This document shows, piece by piece, positions 1-12,083 of a DNA stretch of 38,024 nt (position 1 is its first letter; every line of letters begins with the position of its first letter). The stretch comes from Dipylidium caninum (taxonomy: Eukaryota > Platyhelminthes > Cestoda > Cyclophyllidea > Dipylidiidae): NCBI GenBank assembly GCA_017562135.1, contig QEYB01001334.1, forward strand, positions 1-38,024, in the 5' to 3' direction. The notes below the pieces were generated by a model. That model did no database searches. It was not told the DNA's origin and was given only the letters and a program-made list of their open reading frames with translations. A program made the position numbers and the translations under genes.

Positions 1-1150
1 GCCTATACATAACAACTAACTAAGAAGAAAAATGGGGGGGGGGGGGACTTGGATTGTCTTCACTTCTGCCTACAAAGTGTCGAAAGCATTCAATGTCCAT
101 TGCCGGTGATTTCCTGATGGAGTAGAAGATAGAGAGCCGTTGGTGAGTAAGTCATAGGGTGAGCCTCATTACTTCATCATCATCTTGTCCGGCAGACACT
201 AACCGCCTCACATTTTTTCCGTTAAAGGGCCTCGTTATGCAATCGCCAAATGAGGCGCTTTCCATACGAAAACGCCTAAGAATAGCAGGGAGAACACACG
301 AGCGCACAGTGCGACGTGCAGATACCACATTAAGACTTTTTGAACGCGGGGTGAGTGCCCATGTTAGTTTCTGCCTCACCTGATAATTGAGCCTCGCGAA
401 ACTTCCAAATTTACCTGTGATTGGGCCTACTTTTATCCCCTCTACACCTTAACGTCTAATAATTGTCTCTGTGTCCTGCTTAGATGGAGATGTGATGGGC
501 CAGTTCACCGCACCACGCTCTACTACGTTTGGGATGGTAATATTTTCAACGATACACACACTACCCGAATTAGTCACGAATCATAAACCAAGAGTCGTTG
601 TTGGCCCCCGATGATTGTTGTGATGTCTGCTCTGACGACGGCCTTTCTATCCAACATGCAGCGAAACAGTAAGAGATATAGATAAGAGATATACACAATA
701 GAAGTGAAAGAGGAGGAGAAGCTGGTGATTACCCTCGGGTGCCCTGTATGGCGGTATGAAAGAACATAGATAGAACGAAGTTTTTCAAGATCAGAATGGG
801 GTAAGTTCAAGGCAGCGAGTGGATTTTGGTCGCTTAGCTTAGTACGACATTGCCAGACTTTACTAACCTAAACGCCTAAAGGCAGCTTTCCTGTCTTTTC
901 GTCAATAAAAACTCAGAGAGAGAGAGAGAGGAGAGATAGAGAGGAGTGGAGTTTCCCCTCACTCACCACTCTTTATACCCACCATTTTACTGGCACCAAA
1001 TGCACTAGTCTCAGCCAATCACCAATAGTTGATGAAATCAGGGGAAGCACTGCACACTGCATCCGCATTTTCAGTCACATGAGAGGACGATACTCTTCTC
1101 GGCTGTCCTTAGCCAAAGTGTTCCCCCAATTCTACACCATCCTCCCTTGT
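1..1150 (+). pseudogene. Damaged cassette copy A (exons 4-7 plus introns)
   Basis: This segment is a corrupted copy of the family cassette and aligns along its length with 15230-16250 of the intact + strand gene. It holds the tail of exon 4 (about 48-136), exon 5 (about 231-354), exon 6 (about 485-580) and exon 7 (about 655-800). Similarity continues through the introns; for example the intron-6 stretch near 588-617 nearly matches 15716-15743. Differences are mostly small insertions and deletions, so no exon keeps its frame. The copy is cut at the window edge and no exons 8-9 were found after it. It may be a recent duplicate that decayed, or poorly corrected sequence of a good copy. A 13-G run lies at 34-46. 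Confidence 0.7.
914..950. repeat. GA-rich microsatellite
   Basis: Imperfect (GA)n tract just downstream of exon 7 of copy A. The corresponding place in the intact gene (near 16030) lacks it, so it is an insertion specific to this copy. Confidence 0.8.
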
Positions 1151-2240
1151 ACCTTCCCTCGCTCAGTACCCAACCGACCAACAGCACCCCACACCCCCTC
1201 CTGACCTCTTGCCGCCGTTGACGGCGCGTGTTGCACAGTTGATGATAGAAGATCGAGACTGTGCCTTAACATGATCCCGCCAGGCACAAGAAATGCGCGG
1301 GTTTTCGGACTATCCTGAGGGAGTATTTCATTTATGGCTATAACGCAAAATATTACGCGTAGGAGTGGATTAGCATATATACAAAGAGTTGCCACACGAT
1401 CGCTTGAGTGGCTCTCCAAGCCCTCTTCGTGGGCGAGAGTATTTGGACATTACGGCCCGATGGAAAATGGGAAAACAGATTTAACCCATCAGGACGCCAA
1501 GTGAAAGGCCAGTCTAACAGTGCCAGCATGTGTGAGCCACGCATGAAGAGGTCCTGTGGAACCGTCGTGTTTGGCACACGATGAGGGCGGGTGGAGGTCG
1601 CAGCAAATGCCAGAGTTGCATATCAATGCCGAAGGATTTGGATGTCTAGTTCAAGGGAGAGAATCAAATGGAAAGCAACAACATGAGGTAAAACAGCCTC
1701 ATACGACGCCGCAAGACAGAAGATCACACATTTACTTCGCAAAAGAGAGATATATTATATGATCTGGAGAGAGAGAGAGTGCAGAGAGAATAGTTTCCCG
1801 AGGCTCAACACGCAAGGTCTACATGGTATAAGGCACACTAACGTGGCACCGATATAGAGGAGAGACCTCGATATAGATAAAGAGGGGACTAAGAATAGAA
1901 AGAAAGAGAACTCACATATATATATGATTTATAATATATAGAGAGACGGGAGAACAGATGCGGCGTGCCGAGCAGACGAGTCCTACAATTGTGATGCATA
2001 GTCAGCAAATGGCAAATAGAGCGAAGACAAAGCCGGCACCGGGAGAGAGTAGATGATGTGTATGCGTAGGATACGAGAGACGAGCAGAGAGAGGAGACAG
2101 AGGACTCTCGACGAAGAGACAGGAGCGAATTTGATGCGAGAAGCAGCGGGTGGCGAGAGTGATTTGGTGTAGAGGACCACATTCACTAGTCCACAGATTG
2201 GTATCAAGTCAGGCGCGCAAGGTGAGAGTAACGAGATGGA
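1151..2240. other. Gene-free, purine-rich stretch
   Basis: No supported gene. Homology to the intact gene fades after about 1150. From about 1740 to 2200 the + strand is dominated by GA/GAGA and TATA-like short repeats, with short spurious reading frames on both strands. The spacer between copies A and B lies here. Confidence 0.5.
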
Positions 2241-2244
2241 CAGA

Positions 2245-3449
2245 CTGCTGTAGAAGCGAGGAGGTGAGCGGGCTTAAATCAACAGCAAGGTTTCTTCGGT
2301 CAGTTTTCACATCTACCGGCAAATACCACTAAGCTGACTTCTCTCACCAAGTCGTTCATGAACCTTCAAATCAGTCACTGGGAGAATGTTTTTACTCTCC
2401 CAACTAGCGGACTTTGTATATACACGCGGTCTTCAGGACATTGTCTCTACTGCTAGAAATAAGCGAAGGGCGAATATTCTACTGAACATTTTCTAATATT
2501 TAACCTACATCTCAGGGTACGTTTTATTCCACTTCCTCTCAAAATGCCACCCGCACATACTTCGCACCCCACCATGCCTCTCTTTAGTGGTGAAAAAGAC
2601 TAACGTTCTTCTTATACATGAGCACGCTTCCTCAGCTCTGATTGTCCACGGCACAGAGTTGCAGATGACTGGCTTTATCCCGTCCAAATATGTCCTGGAT
2701 TGTCTTCTACTCTGACGGTTACTTCAAGATTCCATTGTCCATTGCCGATGATTTCTAAGAGACTGTGTGGCGATCCTCGGGTGTGGTGAAGTTCTTCAGA
2801 CACAAACCTCATCACTCCAGTTGTCCTGTCGAATCACCAGCAACTGTAATTACCTTTCCCCCTCGCCCTCCCAAAAGGCTGACTCCCTGAATGCATGAGA
2901 ATGAGACTCTCTCCATTGAACGCGAAAAAACGGAGGACACCGGTGACAGTCACTTGCCGATACGCTATATCTTAATGTACTGAGGGGTGAGTCGCCAGTG
3001 CGATCGCCCGCCCTTATGGCGATGGCAAATAGACAGACTTCTAACTAGGTCACCAGTTCGCTCTGCCACCTCTATAAGTGCGTCTGTATATATTATAGCC
3101 TAGATGGAGACGTAAGTCAGTTGGCTAAGCCGTCAAACCAAGTGTTATTACGTTGGGATGGCTCAGTTGTCAACATAAGCGCGTTCATCCTCAAATAGTG
3201 GCGGATAAGTAAGAAATATGGAATACATCGTTGACATTTGGGGTGCCTGCTCAGGGTCTGTATACTTGACGGTTCTAATTTCAATGCGTCCCTTCCTCCC
3301 TTCCCCTCTGCACGGCAACCAGTTACCCAGATTGACGAATTTGGTGAATTTCACAATAAAAAGTGCGAGGAAAGGGACCTGTCGATTACATCGGTTGCTT
3401 GTATGGCTCACATGAGAAAGCGTCGGTGCTGTCTTCGACTTTGAATTTG
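2245..3449 (+). pseudogene. Damaged cassette copy B (exons 2-7)
   Basis: A second copy of the cassette, closest to the next copy (B2). Recognisable pieces: exon 2 (about 2245-2330, ending before a lost GTAAGT donor), exon 3 (ending 2516 at a GTACGT donor), exon 4 (2636-2785), exon 5 (2878-2986, GTGAGT donor), exon 6 (about 3104-3175, donor lost) and exon 7 (about 3314-3449). Exon 7 keeps the bases for NFTI and for a D-Y-I-G-C-L-Y-G-S-H stretch, but a 1-nt difference near 3375 puts them in different frames. Exon 4 carries a stop and frame breaks. No signal-peptide or C-terminal exon accompanies it, so if it was ever expressed it was an internal cassette of a longer gene. Confidence 0.7.
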
Positions 3450-3523
3450 GTAAGGCAAACTAGTCTACTGTTCAATCAGCTAATCTTACTCACTGTCACG
3501 TTGGAAATCTTACGCATACACGT

Positions 3524-3548
3524 ACACACACACACACACACACACACA
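3524..3548. repeat. (AC)n microsatellite
   Basis: Perfect dinucleotide run of about 12 units, about 75 nt past the end of exon 7 of copy B. Confidence 0.95.
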
Positions 3549-3886
3549 GTTGACCAACTTGGGTTTAAGTCCTAATTCGCGTTGGTTTTGAACACCCACA
3601 ATCGGGGTGTCCATGGCTAGGGTGTGCATTCAACGGCCTGTGGGCGTGTGGTGCCCACGAAAGCCCACTGTCTTGCTGTCGAGAGTGGAAAGTTGCTTTG
3701 ACAGAAGATCATCCACTGAGGCGGAAACTCGGGATGGGCGAATTGCCATTGTAACCCAGAAGAATGAAAGGTCAAGGAGGCATGCAGGGTGGAATGGGGA
3801 CGGCAGGGGTGGGGGCATTAAATGTGAAGGAATGAAGGATGGGAAGGGGGAGTGGCGGCGAGAATTATGGTGAAAGGGTGAGGGTG

Positions 3887-3921
3887 GGGGATGAGGATGA
3901 GGATGAGGGAAGAGGAAGAGG
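3887..3921. repeat. (GGATGA)n / GA-rich short tandem repeat
   Basis: Imperfect GGATGA repeats grading into GAAGAGG, about 30 nt before exon 2 of copy B2. The preceding 3550-3890 is G-rich and I see no exon in it. Confidence 0.7.
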
Positions 3922-3951
3922 TAGAGCATAGCTACGATTATCGCGTTTCAG

Positions 3952-5144
3952 ACGACAAATTGACCGTTCCTGCGAACGAAAGCAGAATCCGTGAGCGGCC
4001 CAATCAACAGCACCTTCCTTATCAATTTCACGCTTCCCGGCAAATACGCGTAAGTTGACTTCTGCTCCAAACACGTCTCAAGCGACTTGCATTCCTGATA
4101 TGCTATTTTCTTCTCCTCTGCCAGCGAGTTTTTGTGTGTATGTGTTGTCTAAGAAACGTAACTGCACGGCAATATAAGACAGGGACAACTGTTCCACCCG
4201 AATATTTCAACTGCTCCCTCAGACAAAGTACGTTCCAGCTTACGCCTCGCCTTAACGTCACGCGCACGTTCCACTAGTTGCACATGGACCCTTTACCCCA
4301 GGCAAGGATAGTGTTTCCCCTTTTCTTCCTTCTTTCCCAGTCTCTGAATTGTCACGCCGGGAAGTGCACATGACAGGGCATTATCCCTCGCAATGTCTCG
4401 TGGATTGCCTTTCCATCACCAACGTCGTCCCTTCTTCACGTATTCCCATATTGCTCTCGGCTGTATTTTCCCAATGCAGTGTGGAGAGCATCGAGTGCTG
4501 GTAGGTCAACAGGATTACCACCTTTTCAGTCTAGTCGTTTGCTCCTACCAAAACATTTAGGTTACAAACGCCCTTCACACTCGTCTCCCAAGGCCCTCGT
4601 CATGCATCCCAATGCGTCCCTCTTCATTGACGCGAAGAATAAGGAAAACAGTGACAGTCACGTGCAACTACGCCGTAGGACTCGATGGTGTGAGTACATC
4701 ACTCAGTCTCCCTCATCTATCTGAATGGCACACAGGAGAAGTGTAACTGCTCACATTATTTCCACGCCTCTTGTCTCTGCTCTTTCAGTATAACTACTTA
4801 AATTCTTTCGTTTGTCTAGTTGAAGATAGTGGTGGGCACGAATTCGTCCATTGTGTACCACTTTCGGAATGGTTGACGTTTGATGACAATGCGCACAAAT
4901 TCCCCGCAATTGTTGACATCAGTAAGCCAAAACGAAGTGTTGTCGCTGGCATTTAATATTGGAGCACTGCTAAGTGAATCCCTGCGCCAACTCAGGCAGC
5001 AACTGCTCTCCTTGCAGGAAACAGGACAGATGGGCAACTTTTTGAATTTCACAATAAAAGTGAAGAGGAGCCGGCCTGTTGATTACCTCGGATGTTTGTA
5101 CGGTGAAACTGAAAGCCGTGGCGCGGTCTTCAAGATAGTTTGGG
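3952..5144 (+). pseudogene. Cassette copy B2 (exons 2-7), splice sites intact, frames broken
   Basis: Six exons with good splice sites: 3952-4049, 4125-4227, 4341-4500, 4593-4689, 4820-4921 and 5018-5144. Exon 3 is fully open (34 codons plus 1 nt, ending EYFNCSLRQ). Exons 4, 5, 6 and 7 differ in length from the intact cassette by amounts not divisible by 3 (160, 97, 102 and 127 nt against 144, 95, 100 and 126). The extra bases can be placed: exon 5 has GCCC for GCC and GAAAAC for GAAAC; exon 7 has GATGGGC where paralogues have GATGCC. After that point exon 7 reads NFTIKVKRSRPVDYLGCLYG. Preserved protein similarity and splice sites beside scattered 1-nt insertions is more like sequence error or very recent decay than an old pseudogene. 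No signal-peptide exon precedes it. Confidence 0.7.
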
Positions 5145-5510
5145 GTACGTCAAACCGGTCTAGAGGGAATGGCAGCCATTTACTTCAGTGCGAACAACTT
5201 GGGTCCTTTTTCCCACTTGTTTATACGGTGGTGGTTGATGTAAACCATCCCCTGTCTTTTGTAAATTTCAGACAATCACCATGCGGATTTGGCCTTCTAA
5301 CTGTGAGCCTGTGCACCCTGCCACGGACTGAGAAGACGCCTCTCCTTCTAGGTCCGACATTATCCAAAAATACATGCGGCATTAATGCGCGAGGAAGCAT
5401 TATTCTGTGGGCGAGCAACGAAAAGGATGAAGTATGCGTTGGTTGAGGCAGAGCCCCTTAACTCTCTCCCCCCCAGTCTGACTAAATCACTGAGGAAAGA
5501 GGGGTGGATG
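5145..5510. other. Sequence downstream of copy B2, no supported exon
   Basis: This follows the exon 7 donor GTACGT of copy B2. A stretch at about 5157-5181 is identical to the intron next to the inverted relic near 34.16 kb. No stalk-like exon with TSGCA was found here. Confidence 0.4.
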
Positions 5511-5572
5511 GCGAGAGAGAGAGAGAGAGGAGAGAGAGAGAGTGTGTGTGTGTGTGTGTGTGTCAGAGAGAT
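5511..5572. repeat. (GA)n-(GT)n compound microsatellite
   Basis: GA/GAGG run passing directly into a perfect (GT)n run of about 11 units, then back to AGAG. Confidence 0.95.
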
Positions 5573-5724
5573 TGAAGAAGGCGCCCAATAAGGGTAATAG
5601 TGAAATAGCATACATGTCCCAAACAGTCATTCCAATTGAGAAATAATGACAAACTTATGCGATATGGCACTACTTCGCTACTCGGACTGTGTCGTCTACC
5701 TCGGGCACACCGAAACTCTATCAG

Positions 5725-5864
5725 CAATGGATTGTTGGGTGTGCACTGTGCTGATTCTTGTTGTTGTCATCACAATAGAGTCCACTTGCGGAGAATCAGT
5801 CTATACCAGTGTAGTTAACAAGGTCGAGTGGGTTTCCGGAGCGTGGGTGAATGGGGAGTATTAA
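5725..5864 (+). CDS. Possible C-terminal membrane-segment exon (tentative)
   Basis: An acceptor-like ...CTCTATCAG precedes an open stretch that, read in phase 1, begins with MDCW, runs through a strongly hydrophobic segment (VCTVLILVVVITI) and ends about 30 residues later at a TAA (5862-5864). The two intact family genes also end in a phase-1 exon rich in hydrophobic residues, so this could be the tail exon of a gene built from copies A-B-B2. Against it: no stalk exon was found between 5144 and 5725, and phase agreement alone is a one-in-three event. It could equally be an unrelated reading frame. Confidence 0.2.
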
Positions 5865-7299
5865 TTGAAGTTGGTCGGGGTCGCAGTTATCATCTCTTCC
5901 CTTCTGAGTGAGTGATCGCTCGACGATTAACTTTAGCCTCTTTGTCGTCTCAACTCATTTTATCTACTTGGGATCTAGTTCACGGGTGAATATGCCAATG
6001 GCTCTTTCCCTCAACGTGAATACTTCATTCCACTCATTCGTTAAACTGAGATAAGGCGAAACTATTAGCTCAATGAAAAGTCCAGATGGGGAATGGAAGG
6101 AGGACAAGTGAGAGTGGAAGACCGATAGCCTCGATGTCTTTCCGACTTGGCCGAGTGTTATGCGTCCGACTGATTTCCAGACACCCGAGGTCCCACTTTG
6201 GAGCAGACGGAGAGGAAAGGAGGCGTCGACTAGCATGAATCAGCGTGTGTGAAAAGCGCACCTCTTTTAAACTATGCAATTGTACATATGGTTGGAAAGT
6301 AATTGTGCCTCTCATTGGGCACATCGCTGACCGTAAGATGGCGGCTCTATAAACGTTTCGTGTTGCGCCTCCATGAATAAACTCCACAGCCATCAAATTA
6401 CTTCACATCCCCTTAATCTTTCACAACTGGTCAGACAAGGCAAGTGAGAGGTTCCTTTAATCACGTGGCACTTGGAAGTCTCTTATACCATTTGAATTGA
6501 GGCGAATTGGCTAATTCAAGATTTTCTGCTTATTACGGATTCGACTTTAGTTCTACCTGTTGGAGAATAAGCGGCATTGGTATAATGAGGAGTTTAATTT
6601 ACGCCAAACAACATCGTGTCAAATCTCTTTATGCTAGGGACATGAAAGCGAACTTGTCATGAATCTCAAACTAAGCTCTAAGTAGAATCTGCGTCTATAC
6701 ATTACCCCGACCAGACCTCCACCTTTCAAACACACGGGAGGCTGCGACTGCACACCCTCACCAATGGGCATCCCGTTCACAGCAGATTGGAAGTGTTCAC
6801 TCAAACAACTTTCATATAGGCCACGTGGTATCTCGAGTCGTTACTCCTACCAGTGTCGCCAGTGCACAAACACTCGCCTCACTCGTCACTAAAAATATTC
6901 GTCACTATAAAGTCTGCCTATCCTTAGGCCACACCACACCACGGAATGTCGCATGCTAGCGACCGCACTGAAAGGAAAGCGGTAAAGTAAGGTAGGACCG
7001 GGAGACTCTCGGCTGTTCTTAAGGAAACAGGAGCCCCATCAGTTAGCCTGTAACGCTGTCGTGAGAGAGTGCTCTCATGGTCTCATGGCACCAGCGCGCC
7101 AGCTGACGGGATGCCTGCAGCTTGCTTCTTCGTGGCTCAAATGAGGTAGATGTGAATAAGCTTTCGTCGACATGTGAAGAAAAGGCCTTCCATGTGGTGT
7201 CACGAGTGGCGATGAGGGTATAGGGCGCTGCCGAAGGACGGGAAAATGCAGTGGAAGAAGAAGGGTTATGGGTCGAGGATGGAGCAGGACACCGTTTGA
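5865..7299. other. Gene-free stretch
   Basis: No exon with family hallmarks, no long conserved-looking frame and no RNA gene seen on either strand. Only short frames interrupted by stops. Confidence 0.5.
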
Positions 7300-7700
7300 T
7301 TGGCAAGCGTTGAACGGAGAGATGTGCAGTTGGTGTGTGGTGGCTGCTTTTCGATTTATGAAGCTGACACTAGTCAATGCACCAGCGAAGGCATCAGAGA
7401 AGACGCATGTGACCAACCGATCGTAAGTGGTTTGCGTCTCATGCAAACGTCTCCACATGGCCACAGTACAGATAGAGCAACAGTTACTATTGTACCAACG
7501 AGGTAATAATCCTCCTACTCGGGGGTTTACCAAGGGAGGTGCTCGAACTCAACCTTTCATCACCGCTTGTCTGAGAACAATTCCATTGTCATTGCACAAC
7601 AGCACGCCTCGAAGTGGCATTCTGCACTTGCTGGTGCAACCGGGGCAACGGGGATGGCGGGAGAACTGTCTTGTAACAAGGAGAGGACGACCACCGATAG
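7300..7700. repeat. Dispersed repeat R1, copy 1
   Basis: This shares interrupted but colinear similarity, in the same orientation, with about 30690-30980. Matching words include GAGAGA(T/C)GTG near the left end, TCATGC(A/G)(A/C)ACGT(C/T)TCCAC in the middle and GAACAATTC then AACAGCAC(G/A)CCTCGA at the right end. On the - strand both copies show similar short peptide pieces (around a W(K/R)R motif and a CN/VN-x-IV pattern) but with frame breaks. It may be a decayed mobile element or gene fragment; I do not recognise the protein. Confidence 0.5.
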
Positions 7701-8269
7701 TGTCAAGGACAGCGAAATGCCGACTAACACTGTCTTCATTGCCACCACCTTCCAAACCAGGAGTGTTCCGCATTATGCTGCACTTCCGCGTGACACACTC
7801 TTTTCCACGGGCATGGCTGAACGGGGCAATGGCTCGGTGCTCAACTGCTTCTTACAACAGGAGATGAAGCCCTAAAACTGACGCCCCAGTATTACACCCC
7901 TACGGTTCCAACGAATCCCTGCGACTTCATCGACTCGCCCAACTCTTATCCTCCCACCACTTGATGGCATCTCTCGGCAGCGTCGCATCCCATCAATCAG
8001 GCTCGTGCCATTATTGCGTTCACTCTTGCAATTTTCATGTCAACAAAATTTGTTGTGCGTCTACCCCAATTGAGACAAGACCAAGAAAGCCGAATGACGT
8101 GCATCAGTCTGGTCCACTCCTGCGATGGGGCTGTGAGTGCTATCCGCATGACGGCTTTGCACTCCTATGCAAACGGGCTCCTCTGACAGTATTCTCTACT
8201 CGTTGCATTCACTACAAGCAGTGCTCTCTGACGAGTGCCGACTTCAGCCACGCGAGCGAGATGCGGTGG
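7701..8269. other. Gene-free stretch
   Basis: Short overlapping frames exist on both strands but none shows a recognisable domain or a splice pattern I would defend. Confidence 0.4.
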
Positions 8270-8325
8270 AGCAGGTGGGAGGTGGGAGGTGGGAGGTGGA
8301 GGTGGGAGGTGGGAGGTGGGAGGGA
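8270..8325 (+). repeat. G-rich minisatellite (GGTGGGA)n
   Basis: About seven units of GGTGGGA/GGTGGA in tandem. The regularly spaced GGG runs on the + strand could fold as a G-quadruplex. Confidence 0.9.
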
Positions 8326-11300
8326 AGCATATGAAGACGGAAGGGGAGGGGCGTGCAGAAGGGGAAGTTTAAAAAAGGCGCCTACTCTTTGTTTGCAGAA
8401 TTTGCTTGTTGCCATTGTACGGATACTGCAGCCACCTCATTAGGCCAAAGTCTTGGCGTTCCGAACATTTTAATACCTGAGGAAACTGCAGTGTTGGCCC
8501 AAAAACACACGAGATTAATTTTATTACGCTTTCTTTCCCATTCCGACAGACGAAAACATCTTTACCGATAAGCGTATAGTTCACGTAAATGGCCTGTCGA
8601 TGTTACGACACTAACAAGGCAATCCAGACTCTAGCTAAATGTATCTTACTTCACTTCCCATATTTTTCCCAATTCCTTCAAAAATTTCCTCTCCAACATT
8701 TCTTCCTCTCTTTTGGGGTACGCTGGCACACAGGAGATCATGATGGTTCTTAACAAAACACATGTTTCAACTGTCTTTCGTTGAATTCTCTAGTGCCATC
8801 CTTGGTTGGCTTAGCCAGTTGAGGAACCTCCAAACGCAGGAGAGGCCTTTAACGACCCCAAGACATGATCAGTGGTGAGACAGACTTCTAAGTCGGTGGT
8901 AGGGGATTTCCTTCAGTGGTCATGAAATTTGTGCGTCTCCATTTGCTCGAGGCGGCAAACTGCTTAGCCTCCACATCTACACTCTGCCATTCGACACCGG
9001 TCCACAATTTCAGCGCCATCCATTTGAGGAGGCACCTCCGCTTGACGACGTCTTCAGACTCTTCTTGTCTTAAATTAAGCTCATGGCACCGGGACTTGCT
9101 CACAGTTACCCATGTTTTGCAAGGGATAAATTTGCAAGAAGAAGGTCAACCAACCAGTCCCACCGTCGAAGCGGAGTCCTTGGTAATGCGCTTATAATTC
9201 ATAGGTTGAAATGCGTGCTGCTTGCAAGGGCGACTAGTTTCACACTGGCGTTTTGTAATGTAAGGCAAATAATTGTAATATCCGACTGGAATAACTGCGT
9301 ATAGACAAGAGTAAATGGATTATAAGTGGCTAAGCAGGGCAGAAATTTCACTTTGAGGGAGGATTCTCTGTTTAAAGGATGGGTGGACGCAGATAACTGT
9401 GCATTAAGCTGAACGCCATGGCCTGACCCAACCGAGCATGGGTACTTCTAAGTTGACTAGTCCGACTAAATTTAACGAATAATTGAAAGTGGCCTCCACT
9501 TTGAGTGGCAGAACCAAAGTCGAGTCTACATGGTGAGGAAATCTGGCAACTCGGGGCAAACACACAAATCCTCCCTGGTTTCAGTCTCGCCCAATGCTGT
9601 TACGCCAAGTGCGCAATAAAGATACAAGTGCTGCTTCTTACTTACAATTTACCTCCGAACACCATCAGTGAAGACACTACCGCGCGACTGCAACGTGTCC
9701 CTAAATCGGACAATACTTGTGAGGAAGAGGCTCGAAGCGAATGCATCGAATGTTGGAGAAAGGACGAGGACGCCAGTCGTATGTGTGCAGACAGACGTGC
9801 ACGAGGAAGAGAAGTGTTCTTTCCATCAACCTTTACCGCAAAGTTGATGCCTCCCCCTCTTTCGAGGCCCGTTTATTCTGTTCACGGGAGGTCGTTAGGT
9901 GCCTTCGCACTGTCTATGCCACTCAGCATTTGCTCCGACCTTCACCCGCCCTCAGCGGGTAGATGCATGCACTCACACAACGTCCTCACGCTCGGCTCAC
10001 GCCATGCCTCCTGCTTACTGCGTACCAACGGCGTGCATTGAGGCCAAGACGCCAGTTCCCCTTTCCCTTCCAGTCATATTGTCCTGTCCAAACCATTTCT
10101 GCCGCACAAGTACTGATTCCCATACTCCTCCTCCCTTGATCTGTGAGCACATCCAACGCGGCTTAACACGGATCTGCATCTAAGCGCATGCCCCCGTAGG
10201 TGCGAGGATATGTCTCGAAAGACACACTCACTTTTCCCCAATGGAGATGAATTGCCCCTGGTGACATGATTTATCAGTGCATTGGCACTCCTTTCATTAA
10301 GATGTGCGTGGTATCTTGCAGCATTCAGGTTACAAAAAGCTAGTGGAAATATTCTGTGCGTGCAGCATTCCTTCCCCCATGCTGCCTAACGAGTGTCGAT
10401 GTTAACCGCAGGGGAAGGAGGAAGGAGAAGAAAGGACATTAAATGAGAGAAGGGAGGTGATACTTTTATTTGGTGAGTTTACACATCGCAATTTCACGGA
10501 TGCTTGGCGTATTCAATTAAGTCCTAAATATACTGAATTTCACATATTCAAGGTTCTTTCACGAGTCTCGCGTGTGAGACGGGGCCGTGGGAACTAATAA
10601 GGGAAAGGAATTGGTGCAGTTGGCGATGGCTGAGAAAACGCAGATGCAGCTGCAGATGGAGGTTGTAATTTCGTATACTTGCACAGTCATAACGCCAGCG
10701 CAACCACTTCAATTGTCTGCCCTCTTACATCCCTCCGCCTTCCCGAACTTGTTCATGTGCTCTTCAGCAGACAATGCGAGCAAATCGTGCTTTTTTAAAG
10801 TAGCGATAATTTTACTTCAGCCACATTATGAGAGATTCGCATTCCTTTGAGTTATGCGGTTGTTTGCATATTTGCCTGTTCTTCGACTCACTTACGCACA
10901 CTGGTCTTTTCCTCAAGCTGTTTCGTCAGCTTTAACCCAGTTTCACAAATGAAATGGACGAAATAGCCGCAACGAGGAAAGAGGCCACCTTGGGAACTGG
11001 GACAGAAGTGCCCACGGTGGACAACGACATCGAGGAGGCTGAAGCTGGTCATCAAGTGATCACTCACTCGAGCGAATAGATGGTGACTGCGACTGGTTTG
11101 GCAGAGTGCGTAACGGCAAGTGAAACAAAGTTGTCCTCCTCATCCAATAACATTTCTGCTTCCCACTCAGCTTTGCCTTCAGTAGGCTTTCGGAGTCCTT
11201 CGTTGCCATAAGATAATTTTTTCAGTCTCTCGCTTATTGCGCGTTGCGAAGCACCGAAGAGAGTTTCGTCTCAATAGCTCTCAAATAGGCTACAATTCCT

Positions 11301-12051
11301 TTCAAGTAAGCGCTGTTGCGGCATCAAGGAGCATCCACAATGCGACCCGAAAATGGGTTATTGCACTGCCGGAAGACCGATGCGAATGAGGAAGACGGGA
11401 CACCCGACTCATTCATACACCCAAGTCCGAGTGAAGCACTGAACGCAGGCCACAACGCATAACGCTGCCAGCCTCCCCCAATGATAGTGGCCGTGTTTGT
11501 TGTGGTGAAATGTGGCATATAGTTTGAGACGTTGGGGCCCTTGCACCGCGCCTCCTAGTGTCTCTCAGCCTCACCCTTCCTTGCTCTCTCCATCTCTCCT
11601 CATGGCCTCGTCGGCCAGAGTTGCTTTGTGAGCACGAAGCGCCTGATGGCTTCGGGGCAGCAAACGTGGACGCCCACAACCAACGACGCGCACTCCCGCG
11701 CCCGTGCGACTGCGAAGATGATGCTTGACGAATGAGGCGGAGCAGGGTCGACCTTTGTTACGCAACTGCACCGCTAATGCGTTGGCAATTTTGGTTGTTA
11801 AGAAGACGGTTTCGTAGGAGTAAGGTGTGCAACCGGAAATTAGAAGTTTGCTGATCACTTCTGATAATTTTGAAATTTCATCCACTGTGATGGAAGTATT
11901 TAAGATGTTGGAGTGGAGTTTTTGAGGCAAAGTTAGTCTGCTATGCTACGTCGTTGTCCTCCGCCTTAAGTCGGTTGCTCTCCAACCATAATATCGCTCC
12001 TTCTTCTGGAATAAGCCAGCTGGCCGCAGATCATCTTATATCACATACAAA
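8326..12051. other. Long gene-free stretch
   Basis: No supported gene. The longest frame (9505-10041, +) has no recognisable domain, biased composition or splice context. The block around 10000-10050 loosely resembles 30300-30345. Nothing else stands out. Confidence 0.4.
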
Positions 12052-12083
12052 GGAATAAATAAATAAATAAATAAATAAATAAA
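12052..12083. repeat. (AAAT)n microsatellite
   Basis: About eight tandem AAAT/AATA units, ending where AAAC interrupts the run. Confidence 0.95.

Noticed and set aside
5279..5310. Possible exon after copy B2 with acceptor AAATTTCAG
   Set aside because: Read in the required phase it meets a stop after nine codons and bears no similarity to the stalk exons.
9505..10041. Long + strand frame (178 codons)
   Set aside because: No recognisable domain, no splice or promoter context, and composition like the surrounding non-coding DNA.
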